Both the position numbers and the translations under genes were made by a program. From assembly GCF_002906155.1 (NCBI RefSeq), contig NZ_MUJK01000017.1, forward strand, positions 1 to 64,000: a stretch of DNA of 64,000 bases. Direction: 5' to 3'. This stretch comes from Pseudomonas laurylsulfativorans (GTDB lineage: Bacteria > Pseudomonadota > Gammaproteobacteria > Pseudomonadales > Pseudomonadaceae). Below the pieces are notes generated by a model. The model was not told the DNA's origin, did not search any database, and saw only the letters and a program-made list of their open reading frames with translations. Shown here one piece after another: positions 8,647 through 16,352 of this stretch (its first letter is position 1; each line of letters starts with the position of its first letter).

Positions 8647-9102
8647 ATGATCACCCCGGAAAACCTGCACAAGGAACTCACCGTCGGCCAGGTCGCAGCG
8701 CGCAGCGGCGTCGCGGTCACGGCGCTGCATTTCTATGAATCCAGGGGGCTGATCAAAAGCAATCGCAATCAGGGCAACCAGCGCCGCTATCCGAGGGAAG
8801 TGTTGCGACGGGTAGCGTTGATCAAGGTTGCCCAGCGCCTGGGGATCCCTTTGGCGGAGATTGGCGAAGCGCTGAAGAGGCTGCCTGACAATCGGGCGCC
8901 GACGGCGGCGGACTGGAAAACCCTGTCGGCGCAATGGAGTCTGGAGCTGGATGAGCGCATCAACCAACTGACCCTGCTGCGCGATCGCCTCAACGGCTGT
9001 ATCGGTTGTGGTTGCCTGTCGATGGAGGCTTGTCCATTGCGCAATGCCGGCGATGTGCTGGGGGAACGCGGGCCGGGGGCGCACTGGCTGGGGCCGACCT
9101 GA
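8647..9102 (+). CDS. soxR: Redox-sensing transcriptional activator SoxR
   Basis: 151 residues, MerR family. The winged helix is at residues 10-80 ('LTVGQVAARSGVAVTALHFYE'). The [2Fe-2S] cluster cysteines are C118, C121, C123 and C129 in CIGCGCLSMEAC, the exact SoxR spacing. The oxidised cluster activates target promoters; in pseudomonads SoxR answers to redox-active compounds such as phenazines rather than driving soxS. Its start is 15 bases from the -35 side of its own operator, so binding could also tune its own expression. The Shine-Dalgarno sequence is weak. Confidence 0.95.
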   Translation: MITPENLHKELTVGQVAARSGVAVTALHFYESRGLIKSNRNQGNQRRYPREVLRRVALIKVAQRLGIPLAEIGEALKRLPDNRAPTAADWKTLSAQWSLELDERINQLTLLRDRLNGCIGCGCLSMEACPLRNAGDVLGERGPGAHWLGPT

Positions 9103-9228
9103 TGGCATTTGTGTGGCGTTGCTGCTCGTCGGGCGCTCGGTGAGGCGAAAGAGGCTGGCCTATATTTACCCGGTCGTATTGCGGCACAGGCACTTTCCAT
9201 TCACACAACAAGAACAGGGAGATCCATC

Positions 9229-9687
9229 ATGAGTGTCAAACCCATTCCTGAGGGGTATCACAGCATCACCCCCTACCTGGGCATCAATAAAGCCGCCGAA
9301 GCCATCGCCTTCTACAAAAAAGCCTTCGGTGCCATCGAAGTCATGCGCCTGAACATGCCCGATGGCGGTGTCGGTCACGCCGAACTGCGTATCGGCGACT
9401 GCCCGATCATGCTGGGCACACCGTGCGATCAAGGACCACTGAACAATCCGGACAATTCGCCGTCCGTGGGCCTGCATTTGTACGTGACGGATGTCGACAA
9501 GTCCTACAAACAGGCCATCGATGCCGGTGCAACCGTTGTATCCGAGGTCAAGGATCAATTCTACGGCGACCGTTCAGGCACCTTGAAAGATCCCTACGGT
9601 CACCTGTGGTTCCTGGCCACGCGCAAGGAAGACCTGACCCAGGAACAGATTGAGCAACGGGCGAAGGAGATGTTTGCGCAGGGTTGA
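9229..9687 (+). CDS. VOC/glyoxalase-like protein (PhnB type)
   Basis: 152 residues from ATG 9229, with AGGGAG 8-13 bases upstream; the longer frame from 9109 has no ribosome site. Paired beta-alpha-beta-beta-beta units of the vicinal oxygen chelate fold: 'ITPYLGINKAAEAIAFYKKAFG' in pieces at the N-terminus and 'DPYGHLWFLATRKEDLT' at the C-terminus, typical of PhnB-like members. These are often annotated as glyoxalase or resistance proteins, but the activity of this subgroup is mostly unknown. It stands alone and is followed by a REP hairpin. Confidence 0.8.
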   Translation: MSVKPIPEGYHSITPYLGINKAAEAIAFYKKAFGAIEVMRLNMPDGGVGHAELRIGDCPIMLGTPCDQGPLNNPDNSPSVGLHLYVTDVDKSYKQAIDAGATVVSEVKDQFYGDRSGTLKDPYGHLWFLATRKEDLTQEQIEQRAKEMFAQG

Positions 9688-9700
9688 AATCCTAAGGGTT

Positions 9701-9737
9701 GGAGCGGGCCTCTTCGCGAGCAGGCTCGCTCCTACAG
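9701..9737. repeat. REP hairpin (GCGAGC family)
   Basis: Imperfect inverted repeat GGAGCGGGCCTCTTCGCGAGC...GCTCGCTCCTACAG in 37 bases, the common Pseudomonas REP type. A single copy just after the VOC gene. Confidence 0.8.
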
Positions 9738-9845
9738 TAATCCCTGTTGCTGTACACGGTTCATGAACAAACACACCACACTTTGAGCCTTGCTCTCGGC
9801 CTCCGAGGATTTCAGGATGGCGGCAACCATCACAGGGAGTCACCC

Positions 9846-10721
9846 ATGTTTGCCGGATTCAGCAAAGACCAGCGCCACGTCAACGGTGTGGACATCGCCT
9901 ACCGCATTGGCGGTAACGGGCCTGCCCTGCTGTTGCTGCACGGCCATCCACAGACCCATGTCATCTGGCACAAGGTCGCCGGGCAACTGGCCACACACTT
10001 CACAGTGGTAGCCGCCGACCTACGCGGTTACGGCGATAGCGGCAAGCCGTCGGCCGACGAGCAGCATGACCACTATTCAAAACGGGAAATGGCCCGGGAC
10101 GCCGTCGAGTTGATGAAGGCCCTGGGGTTCGAGCAATTCTCGATCCTCGCCCACGATCGTGGTGCCCGGGTCGCCCATCGCCTGGCGCTCGACCACCCCG
10201 ATGCCGTGCAGCGCATGGTACTGCTCGACATCGCCCCGACCCTGTCGATGTACGCGCAAACCAACGAAGCCTTTGCCCGTGCCTATTGGCACTGGTTCTT
10301 CCTGATTCGCCCGGCACCACTGCCGGAAACCCTGATCGAAGCGGATCCGGAGTCCTATCTGCGCAGCGTCATGGGTAGCCGTAGCGCCGGGTTCAAACCC
10401 TTTACCGACGAAGCCTTCGGCGAATACCTGCGCTGCCTGAAACAGCCGGGGGCTGCACGCGGCATCTGCGAAGACTATCGCGCCAGCGCCAGCATCGACC
10501 TGGACCACGACCGCGCCGACATCGAGGCCGGTCATCACCTGAATCTGCCCCTGTTGGTGTTGTGGGGCGCCGAAGGTACAGTCGGGCGCTGCTTCGAGCC
10601 GCTCAAGGAGTGGCAACACGTGGCAACCGACGTGCGTGGCAAAGCCTTGCCGGCCGGCCATTACATTGCCGAAGAAGCCCCTGAACTGTTGCTTGCCGAG
10701 GCGCTCGATTTCCTGCGCTGA
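9846..10721 (+). CDS. Alpha/beta hydrolase, fluoroacetate dehalogenase-like
   Basis: 291 residues from ATG 9846 (AGGGAG upstream). Alpha/beta-hydrolase fold: oxyanion segment LLLLHGHPQTHVIWHKV; nucleophile is Asp104 in AHDRGARVAHRLALDHP rather than serine, which marks the haloalkane/haloacetate dehalogenase and epoxide hydrolase branch. The arginine following the nucleophile, the cap-domain YWHWFFLIRPAPLPE segment and the terminal PAGHYIAEE histidine all match fluoroacetate dehalogenases. Those cleave the C-F or C-Cl bond of haloacetates. Close homologues in non-degraders often act on other small acids, so substrate is not certain. Single gene. Confidence 0.8.
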   Translation: MFAGFSKDQRHVNGVDIAYRIGGNGPALLLLHGHPQTHVIWHKVAGQLATHFTVVAADLRGYGDSGKPSADEQHDHYSKREMARDAVELMKALGFEQFSILAHDRGARVAHRLALDHPDAVQRMVLLDIAPTLSMYAQTNEAFARAYWHWFFLIRPAPLPETLIEADPESYLRSVMGSRSAGFKPFTDEAFGEYLRCLKQPGAARGICEDYRASASIDLDHDRADIEAGHHLNLPLLVLWGAEGTVGRCFEPLKEWQHVATDVRGKALPAGHYIAEEAPELLLAEALDFLR

Positions 10722-11013
10722 TACTTCGCTCCCGCGCGGGCTCACCGTGCGCGGGTAGCTCCGTCCTCTCCCTCTCTGCCTTGCCCTCGACAACTGCGCG
10801 GCCCCTCAAAGCACTTTCGCAAGCAAGCCCTTTCGAGGCTTCGGATAATGCGAAACATTTTCTTTCATTTCCCCCTTCGGGATTTCCCTCGCTCATCCGT
10901 CCTACCTAGATGCAGTCCTTTCGCGTAGGCAAAAGCCACGACTGGACTTTCAGGGCGCTCAATCCTGCGAAGCCCGCAGCCGAGCAGCCTCTCATCCAGG
11001 CAAGACCTCCAAT
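10722..11013. other. Intergenic region upstream of fpvG
   Basis: 292 bases without a gene. It contains a GC hairpin (CCCGCGC/GCGCGGG, about 10731-10756) that may end the hydrolase transcript, and the Fur-like site described separately. I found no PvdS promoter here despite looking. Confidence 0.5.
10844..10862 (+). promoter_or_regulatory. Fur box upstream of the fpv operon
   Basis: GATAATGCGAAACATTTTC matches the 19-base Fur consensus GATAATGATAATCATTATC at 15 of 19 positions, about 150 bases before fpvG. It suggests direct iron repression of the whole fpvG-F operon. Confidence 0.6.
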
Positions 11014-12216
11014 ATGTCAAAGAAGTCCCGTTCAAAAATCTGGTTCCTGGTCCATAGCTGGCTGGCGCTGCCGATCTGGTTTTTCGTGCTGATCGTCTGC
11101 GTGACCGGCACCCTGGCGGTACTCAGCCAGGAAATCGTCTGGCTGGCCAACCCGCCCATGCGTGCCAGCCAACCCTCGGACGATGCACCGCTGCTCAGCT
11201 ACCAGCAGGTCATCGAGGCCATCAACAAGGCCGAGCCGCAGACCGTGGTGCAGAGCATCAGCCGGCCCGACGAGTCGCACTTCGCGCTGGATGTCGAAGT
11301 CAGCTATCCCGACGGGCGTTCGGTGGTGATTTATGTCAATCCGTACAGCGGCGTGATCCAGGGTGTCGCGCCGGAGTTCAACTTTCGTGCGTTCACCCGC
11401 GCCCTGCACGGTTGGTGGCTGGTACCGTTCACCAATGGTTATAGCTGGGGCTGGTACCTGGTGTCGTTTCTCGGCTTGCCGCTGCTGGCTTCGCTGGTCA
11501 CGGGGCTGGTGGTCTACAAACGTTTCTGGAAAGGCTTTTTCCGCCCGACCCTGCGTATCCGCCACGGCGCGCGAATTTTCTGGGGCGACTTCCACCGCTT
11601 GAGCGGCATCTGGTCGATCTGGTTCATCGCGGTAATTTCCATCACCGGTACCTGGTTCCTGATCCAGGCACTGCTGTTCGATAACCATATTTCCATATCC
11701 ACGGAAAAGATCATTCCGGCGATGTCCCGTGAAGCGGTGCCGCTGTCGCCAGATGGTTCGCCTGCGCCGCGCATCGACCTGGACCGCGCGATTGCAATTG
11801 CCTCGCAGAAGATTTCCGGGCTGGAAGCCAGTTTCGTCAGCCTGCCAGGCAATGCCTACAGCCATCTGGATGTCGGCGGACGCGGCTGGTATCCGCTGAT
11901 GTTCCAGACCGCGACCATCAACCCGTATAACGGCGAAATCGCCGCCACGCGTCTGATTTCGGACCGCTCGACCCTGGAGTTCGTCACCGAGTCCATGCGC
12001 CCGCTGCACACCGGGGACTTCGGTGGTCTGTGGATCAAGCTGATCTGGGCGTTCTTCGGTCTGCTGCTGAGCATGATGGTGCTCAGCGGCTTGCTGATCT
12101 GGACCAAGCGCACGGCGCTGGCCACCGCCAATGCCTTCAAGCGCAGCAACAAAAAACCGCGTGGTACCGCTGCGCAACCGGCCACGAACAATGAACCGTC
12201 GGAGGTCAACCTGTGA
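11014..12216 (+). CDS. fpvG: FpvG, PepSY-TM inner-membrane ferripyoverdine reductase
   Basis: 400 residues with four long hydrophobic segments (about residues 15-40, 140-170, 200-225 and 335-360) and PepSY-type periplasmic parts between them, e.g. 'YVNPYSGVIQG' and 'TINPYNGEIAATR'. Histidines in membrane-adjacent positions (HSW near the N-terminus, LHGWW, FHRLSG, LHTGDF) fit haem binding as in PepSY-TM reductases. In P. aeruginosa FpvG reduces Fe(III) in pyoverdine so the siderophore can be recycled. First gene of an eight-gene operon in the same order as PA2403-PA2410; it overlaps fpvH by 4 bases. A Fur box lies upstream. Confidence 0.88.
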   Translation: MSKKSRSKIWFLVHSWLALPIWFFVLIVCVTGTLAVLSQEIVWLANPPMRASQPSDDAPLLSYQQVIEAINKAEPQTVVQSISRPDESHFALDVEVSYPDGRSVVIYVNPYSGVIQGVAPEFNFRAFTRALHGWWLVPFTNGYSWGWYLVSFLGLPLLASLVTGLVVYKRFWKGFFRPTLRIRHGARIFWGDFHRLSGIWSIWFIAVISITGTWFLIQALLFDNHISISTEKIIPAMSREAVPLSPDGSPAPRIDLDRAIAIASQKISGLEASFVSLPGNAYSHLDVGGRGWYPLMFQTATINPYNGEIAATRLISDRSTLEFVTESMRPLHTGDFGGLWIKLIWAFFGLLLSMMVLSGLLIWTKRTALATANAFKRSNKKPRGTAAQPATNNEPSEVNL

Positions 12217-12755
12217 GCAAAGTCATTGCGGCCTCACAGCCCTCGCGCCTGAGCGTTTTCTGGCACAAATGGCGCTTTCACCTGAATGTCCTGTTGCTGC
12301 TGATTCCACTCGGTTTCATGCCCAAGTACTTCGCTGACGAAGCGCTGATGCGTGGCGACAGTGGCCTGGGCGAACGCGAAATCGGCGAAGTCCAGGTCGG
12401 CCCCTGGAGCCTGCGCCTGGCGGAGCTGCGCAACGCCGCGCCCACGCTCGATGGCCCGGCCGGCTATATGAAGGGCTTCAACGCCGCGCTGTGCGATACC
12501 TGCATCGCACAGGTCAAGGCCACTTACCTGCGCATCGGCAAGCCCCGCAGCCTGCGCGCCGCCGGGGTGATTTTCTTCGGCGCCCCGTATCGCATGGGCG
12601 CTTCGCTGCCCGTCCCGGAAAAAACCACGGCCGACGCCGAGCTGTGGATCACCATGGAAGGCTGGGACGGCACGATGCATCAGGCATTCATTCCTTTGCG
12701 CCAGGCCTCCCCCGCCACCATCGCCTGGCTGAACAAACAAGGAGGCAAACCATGA
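12213..12755 (+). CDS. fpvH: FpvH, accessory protein of iron release from pyoverdine
   Basis: 180 residues; one membrane anchor at about residues 22-40 (LNVLLLLIPLGFMPKYF) with the rest probably periplasmic. It contains a CDTC-type pair (LCDTCIAQVK, near residue 94). No enzyme domain is recognisable. Identity rests on position: second gene of fpvGHJKCDEF, overlapping fpvG and fpvJ by 4 bases each (ATGA). In P. aeruginosa FpvH helps FpvG-dependent iron removal, in complex with FpvG, FpvJ and FpvK. Confidence 0.8.
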   Translation: MSKVIAASQPSRLSVFWHKWRFHLNVLLLLIPLGFMPKYFADEALMRGDSGLGEREIGEVQVGPWSLRLAELRNAAPTLDGPAGYMKGFNAALCDTCIAQVKATYLRIGKPRSLRAAGVIFFGAPYRMGASLPVPEKTTADAELWITMEGWDGTMHQAFIPLRQASPATIAWLNKQGGKP

Positions 12756-13081
12756 TCCCCCCTCTTCGTCCACTCAAAGCCCTGTTGCTGGTGCTCTGCG
12801 CCGGATTCAGCGCCAGCGCCCTGGCCCATAACCCGATGTGCGAATGCAAGGCCATCGACGCCGAGCAGATCAAATGCACCGGCGGTTTTTCCGACGGCAG
12901 CGGCGCGCCGGGCGTGACCCTCGATGTGATCGGCTATGACGAAACCATTCTGGTGCCGGGCAAACTCGGCGCCGATTCGACCCTGACCTTCAAGAAACCC
13001 GGCGCCGAGTTCTACGTGCTGTTCGACGCAGGCCCCGGTCACGTGGTGGAAATCGACCAAGCGGACATTGAGGCACCATGA
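12752..13081 (+). CDS. fpvJ: FpvJ, small periplasmic protein of the Fpv complex
   Basis: 109 residues with a Sec signal peptide (cleavage probably after ALA, near residue 25: SASALA-HNPMC). The mature part begins HNPMCECKAI and holds three cysteines close together (MCECKAIDAEQIKC), suggesting metal or haem contact or a disulfide, followed by a beta-rich domain. GGAGG precedes the start. It overlaps both neighbours by 4 bases. Assigned as FpvJ by operon position; the precise role is unknown even in P. aeruginosa. Confidence 0.8.
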   Translation: MIPPLRPLKALLLVLCAGFSASALAHNPMCECKAIDAEQIKCTGGFSDGSGAPGVTLDVIGYDETILVPGKLGADSTLTFKKPGAEFYVLFDAGPGHVVEIDQADIEAP

Positions 13082-13650
13082 GCACTTCAACGACCCAAGT
13101 CGTACGCCCGGCCGGTGCCGGTCACGAAACCCTCTACGTTTTGCTGCTATGCCTGGTGATCCTGGCGGTCGCAGGGACTGTGGTGCTCTGGCGCGGTGAA
13201 TCCCATGAGGTGAGCAGCGTCAACAGCCACCAGCTGGATGCCCGCCGCGACCTCAGTGCGTCCGAGCAAGGCATCTACGCCGATTTGCGAGTGACGCTGG
13301 ACGAGATTCATTTGCTGCGCCAGGAACAGCAAACCCTGCCGACTCCCCAGGTTCTCGCTGAGGAAGGTTTTGCCCCGTTTGCCCAGGACGCCAGTTCCGT
13401 CAGCCGTGGCGGCCATGCCTGGCAATTGCTCAACGCCAAGGCCTACTTCGGTCAGAGCCAGGCGCCGACGGTCGCCGGTTCATTCCTGATGCGCCTGACC
13501 GCAGGCGATGACGCTCCGGACATCTGGCTCAACCGCACCGGCACGCTCACGGCTCCGGCCGACCTCAGCGATACCGCGCTCGAAAGCACCGGTTGGCAAC
13601 AGATCGTCGCGCAATTCGATGCCGGCGTAACCCGCCAGCACCGGCACTGA
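13078..13650 (+). CDS. fpvK: FpvK, membrane-anchored protein of the Fpv complex
   Basis: 190 residues. A single membrane span at about residues 19-38 (LYVLLLCLVILAVAGTVVLW), then a periplasmic part starting with a helical stretch (about 60-85) and a mixed C-terminal domain ending in QHRH. DUF6162-like proteins occupy this place in Pseudomonas iron and metal operons. Assigned as FpvK by gene order; overlaps fpvJ by 4 bases and is 34 bases before fpvC. Confidence 0.8.
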   Translation: MSTSTTQVVRPAGAGHETLYVLLLCLVILAVAGTVVLWRGESHEVSSVNSHQLDARRDLSASEQGIYADLRVTLDEIHLLRQEQQTLPTPQVLAEEGFAPFAQDASSVSRGGHAWQLLNAKAYFGQSQAPTVAGSFLMRLTAGDDAPDIWLNRTGTLTAPADLSDTALESTGWQQIVAQFDAGVTRQHRH

Positions 13651-13684
13651 ACCCTCGCCCCACTCGAGAGAAGACCGCTTTCCC

Positions 13685-14611
13685 ATGCCCATTTCATCTC
13701 AACGTTCTATCTTGCGCTTGCTACTGGTCGGCCTGCTCGCCTGCCTGCTGCCATCCCTGGCCAGTGCCGACGAAGCCAAGCGCCTGCGCATCGGCATCAC
13801 CCTGCATCCTTATTACAGCTACGTGGCGAACATCGTCGGCGACAAGGCCGAAGTGGTGCCGCTGATTCCGGCCGGTTTCAACCCGCATGCCTACGAACCC
13901 CGCGCCGAAGACATCAAGCGCATCAGCGGGCTGGACGTGATCGTGCTCAACGGCGTAGGCCATGATGATTTCGCCGACCGCATGATCGCGGCCAGCGAAA
14001 CGCCGAACGTGCCAGTGATCGAAGCCAATGAAAACGTGCCGCTGTTGGCGGCCACCGGCGTTGCCGCCCGGGGTGCCGGCAAAGTGGTAAACCCGCACAC
14101 CTTCCTGTCGATCAGCGCCTCGATCGCCCAGGTCAACAACATCGCCCGGGAGCTGGGCAAGCTTGATCCGGCCAATGCCAAGACCTACACCGACAACGCC
14201 CGCGCCTACGGCAAGCGTCTGCGCAAGATGCGCGTCGATGCCCTGGCCAAACTGACCCAGGCGCCGAACGCCGAGTTGCGGGTGGCCACGGTGCACGCGG
14301 CCTACGACTACCTGCTGCGTGAGTTCGGCCTGGAAGTCACGGCCGTGGTTGAACCGGCCCACGGTATCGAGCCGAGCCCGAGCCAGCTGAAAAAGACCAT
14401 CGACCAACTGCGTGAACTGGACGTGAAGGTGATCTTCTCGGAGATGGATTTCCCCTCCACTTACGTCGAGACCATCCAGCGTGAATCAGGCGTGAAGCTG
14501 TATCCGCTGTCGCATATTTCCTACGGCGAATACACCGCCGACAAGTACGAAAAGGAAATGACCGGCAACCTCAACACCGTGGTACGGGCGATTCAGGAGT
14601 CCGGCGCATGA
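13685..14611 (+). CDS. fpvC: FpvC, periplasmic metal-binding protein (cluster A-I, ZnuA/TroA type)
   Basis: 308 residues with a signal peptide (about 1-28). It has the two-lobed ZnuA/TroA fold joined by a long helix: first metal ligand His in FNPHAYEP (near residue 65), second in KVVNPHTFLS (near 140), third in TVHAAYDYLL (near 205), and an acidic ligand toward the C-terminus (SEMDFPSTY). No His-rich loop is present, so zinc specificity is unlikely. In P. aeruginosa FpvC acts as an iron chelator accepting Fe(II) released from pyoverdine. It feeds the FpvDE transporter; stop overlaps the fpvD start. Confidence 0.88.
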   Translation: MPISSQRSILRLLLVGLLACLLPSLASADEAKRLRIGITLHPYYSYVANIVGDKAEVVPLIPAGFNPHAYEPRAEDIKRISGLDVIVLNGVGHDDFADRMIAASETPNVPVIEANENVPLLAATGVAARGAGKVVNPHTFLSISASIAQVNNIARELGKLDPANAKTYTDNARAYGKRLRKMRVDALAKLTQAPNAELRVATVHAAYDYLLREFGLEVTAVVEPAHGIEPSPSQLKKTIDQLRELDVKVIFSEMDFPSTYVETIQRESGVKLYPLSHISYGEYTADKYEKEMTGNLNTVVRAIQESGA

Positions 14612-15453
14612 CATCGAAAGAAACCATCCTGGCCGATGCAGAATCCCCTGTGGGAGCGGGCTTGCTCGCGAAGGCGTCCGGTCAGTCAACATCATCGTTG
14701 AAAGACACACCGCAATCGCGAGCAAGCTCGCTCCTACAGGGTTCGGGGCCGACGCTGGAGTTTGCCGATGTCAGCCTGACCCTCGGGCGCACAACGATCC
14801 TGGACAAGGTGACCTTCCAGGTCCGTCCCCGCAGCGTGCACGCGCTGGTTGGCCCCAATGGCGGCGGCAAGAGTTCGCTGATCAAGACCCTGCTCGGGCA
14901 AATGCCCCATCAGGGCCGCTTGAGCCTGCAATGGCTGGGCGAGCCTGGAATCATCGGCTATGTGCCACAGGCACTGGAGTTCGACCGGGGTTTGCCAATG
15001 ACCGTCGACGATTTCATGGCCGCCATGTGCCAGCGTCGCCCGGCTTTTCTCGGTTTGAGCAAACACTACGCGGCGGCGATTGGCGAGGCCCTTGAACGGG
15101 TCGGTATGCAGGACAAACGCAAGCGCCGCATGGGCGCGCTGTCCGGCGGTGAGCGCCAACGGGTGTTGCTGGCCCAGGGGCTGATTCCGCCTCCTCAATT
15201 GCTGGTGCTCGACGAGCCGATGTCGGCCCTAGATGAGGCCGGCATTCAGGTGTTCGAGCGCTTGCTCGGCGACTGGCGAGCGGCGGGCATCACCGTACTG
15301 TGGATTGAGCACGACCTGGAAGCGGTCGGGCGCCTGGCCGATCACGTCACCGGGCTCAATCGCCGGGTGCTGTTCGACGCCACGCCGCAACAGGCGCTGA
15401 CACCGGAGCGCCTGTTGACGCTGTTCTCGACCCACCCACGGAGCCTTGCCTGA
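14608..15453 (+). CDS. fpvD: FpvD, ABC transporter ATPase with REP-encoded N-terminal extension
   Basis: 281 residues. Walker A GPNGGGKSS (about residues 83-91), Q-loop YVPQ, signature LSGGERQR (about 181-188), Walker B LLVLDEPMSALDE (about 199-211) and switch His in WIEHD. The first 50 residues are odd: codons 14-45 are read straight through a REP doublet, giving VGAGLLAKA and QSRASSLLQ peptides. The ABC domain proper begins at about residue 51 (TLEFADVSL). Start 14608 is chosen because GGAG sits upstream, it overlaps the fpvC stop (ATGA), and no ATG or GTG lies between the REP and the ABC domain. Confidence 0.85.
   Translation: MTSKETILADAESPVGAGLLAKASGQSTSSLKDTPQSRASSLLQGSGPTLEFADVSLTLGRTTILDKVTFQVRPRSVHALVGPNGGGKSSLIKTLLGQMPHQGRLSLQWLGEPGIIGYVPQALEFDRGLPMTVDDFMAAMCQRRPAFLGLSKHYAAAIGEALERVGMQDKRKRRMGALSGGERQRVLLAQGLIPPPQLLVLDEPMSALDEAGIQVFERLLGDWRAAGITVLWIEHDLEAVGRLADHVTGLNRRVLFDATPQQALTPERLLTLFSTHPRSLA
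14647..14740. repeat. REP doublet inside the fpvD coding sequence
   Basis: Two inverted REP units face each other: CCTGTGGGAGCGGGCTTGCT (start 14647) and the complementary form ending GCTCGCTCCTACAGG (14740). The length keeps the reading frame open into the ABC domain. Elsewhere in this window such doublets are only intergenic. Confidence 0.85.
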
Positions 15454-16352
15454 TGAGTTACGAAGCTTTTCGCCTGATGGTCCAGGGCTGGGCATCGTCG
15501 GGTTATCTACCCGAGGCGCTGGCGTATGGATTCGTGGTCAATGCGCTGCTCGCCGGTCTGCTGATCGGCCCGGTGCTGGGCGGCCTGGGTACGCTGGTGG
15601 TGGTCAAGCGCTTCGCGTTTTTCTCCGAGGCGGTCGGTCACGCAGCGCTGACCGGCGTGGCCATCGGCATTTTGCTCGGCGAACCCTACACCGGCCCCTA
15701 CGGCAGCCTGTTCGGTTACTGCCTGCTGTTCGGCATTTTGCTCAACTACCTGCGCAACCGCACCGGCCTGGCGCCGGACACCTTGATCGGCGTGTTCCTC
15801 TCGGTGTCGCTCGCCCTGGGCGCCAGCCTGCTGTTGATTCTGGCGGGCAAGATCAACGTGCACATCCTGGAAAACGTGCTGTTCGGTTCGGTGCTGACGG
15901 TCAACGGCAATGACCTGCTGGTATTGGCCATCGTCGGTTCGCTGGTGATGGCCCTGGCTTTGCCTTTGTACAACCGCATCATGCTCGCCAGTTTCAATCC
16001 GCAACTGGCGGCGGTGCGCGGGGTGGCGGTGAAGACCCTCGACTATCTGTTCGTGATTCTGGTGACGCTGATCACCGTCGCCGCCGTGAAGGTCATCGGC
16101 GCGATTCTGGTCGGTGCCCTGCTGGTAATTCCGGCAGCGGCGGCGCGTTTGCTCAGCCAATCGCTGAAGGGCTTTTTCTGGTGTTCGGTGCTGATCGCCA
16201 CCATCAGCACGCTGTGCGGGATTCTTGCGCCGATCGTCTTCGACCTGCCGATCCCGTCCGGCGCCGCGATCATCCTCGTGGCCGGTGTCGCCTTTGCTCT
16301 GGCCGCCCTCGCGCGCGGCGTTGTCCCCAGCCTGAAAGGGAACCTTGGATAA
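15453..16352 (+). CDS. fpvE: FpvE, ABC transporter permease (ZnuB/TroC family)
   Basis: 299 residues, eight or nine hydrophobic helices, family ABC-3 permease. Recognisable segments are 'GTLVVVKRFAFFSEAVGHAALTG' in pieces near residue 50-70 and 'VKVIGAILVGALLVIPAAAA' near 215, both conserved in ZnuB/MntB-type permeases. It pairs with FpvD to carry iron brought by FpvC (with FpvF) into the cytoplasm. Starts one base inside the fpvD stop (TGATG) and touches fpvF, showing translational coupling. Confidence 0.9.
   Translation: MSYEAFRLMVQGWASSGYLPEALAYGFVVNALLAGLLIGPVLGGLGTLVVVKRFAFFSEAVGHAALTGVAIGILLGEPYTGPYGSLFGYCLLFGILLNYLRNRTGLAPDTLIGVFLSVSLALGASLLLILAGKINVHILENVLFGSVLTVNGNDLLVLAIVGSLVMALALPLYNRIMLASFNPQLAAVRGVAVKTLDYLFVILVTLITVAAVKVIGAILVGALLVIPAAAARLLSQSLKGFFWCSVLIATISTLCGILAPIVFDLPIPSGAAIILVAGVAFALAALARGVVPSLKGNLG

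Noticed and set aside
10900..10970. TAGAT...CGT upstream of fpvG considered as a PvdS promoter
   Set aside because: The spacer is 12 bases instead of 16-17 and the first element is not TAAAT; the Fur box is the better supported control.
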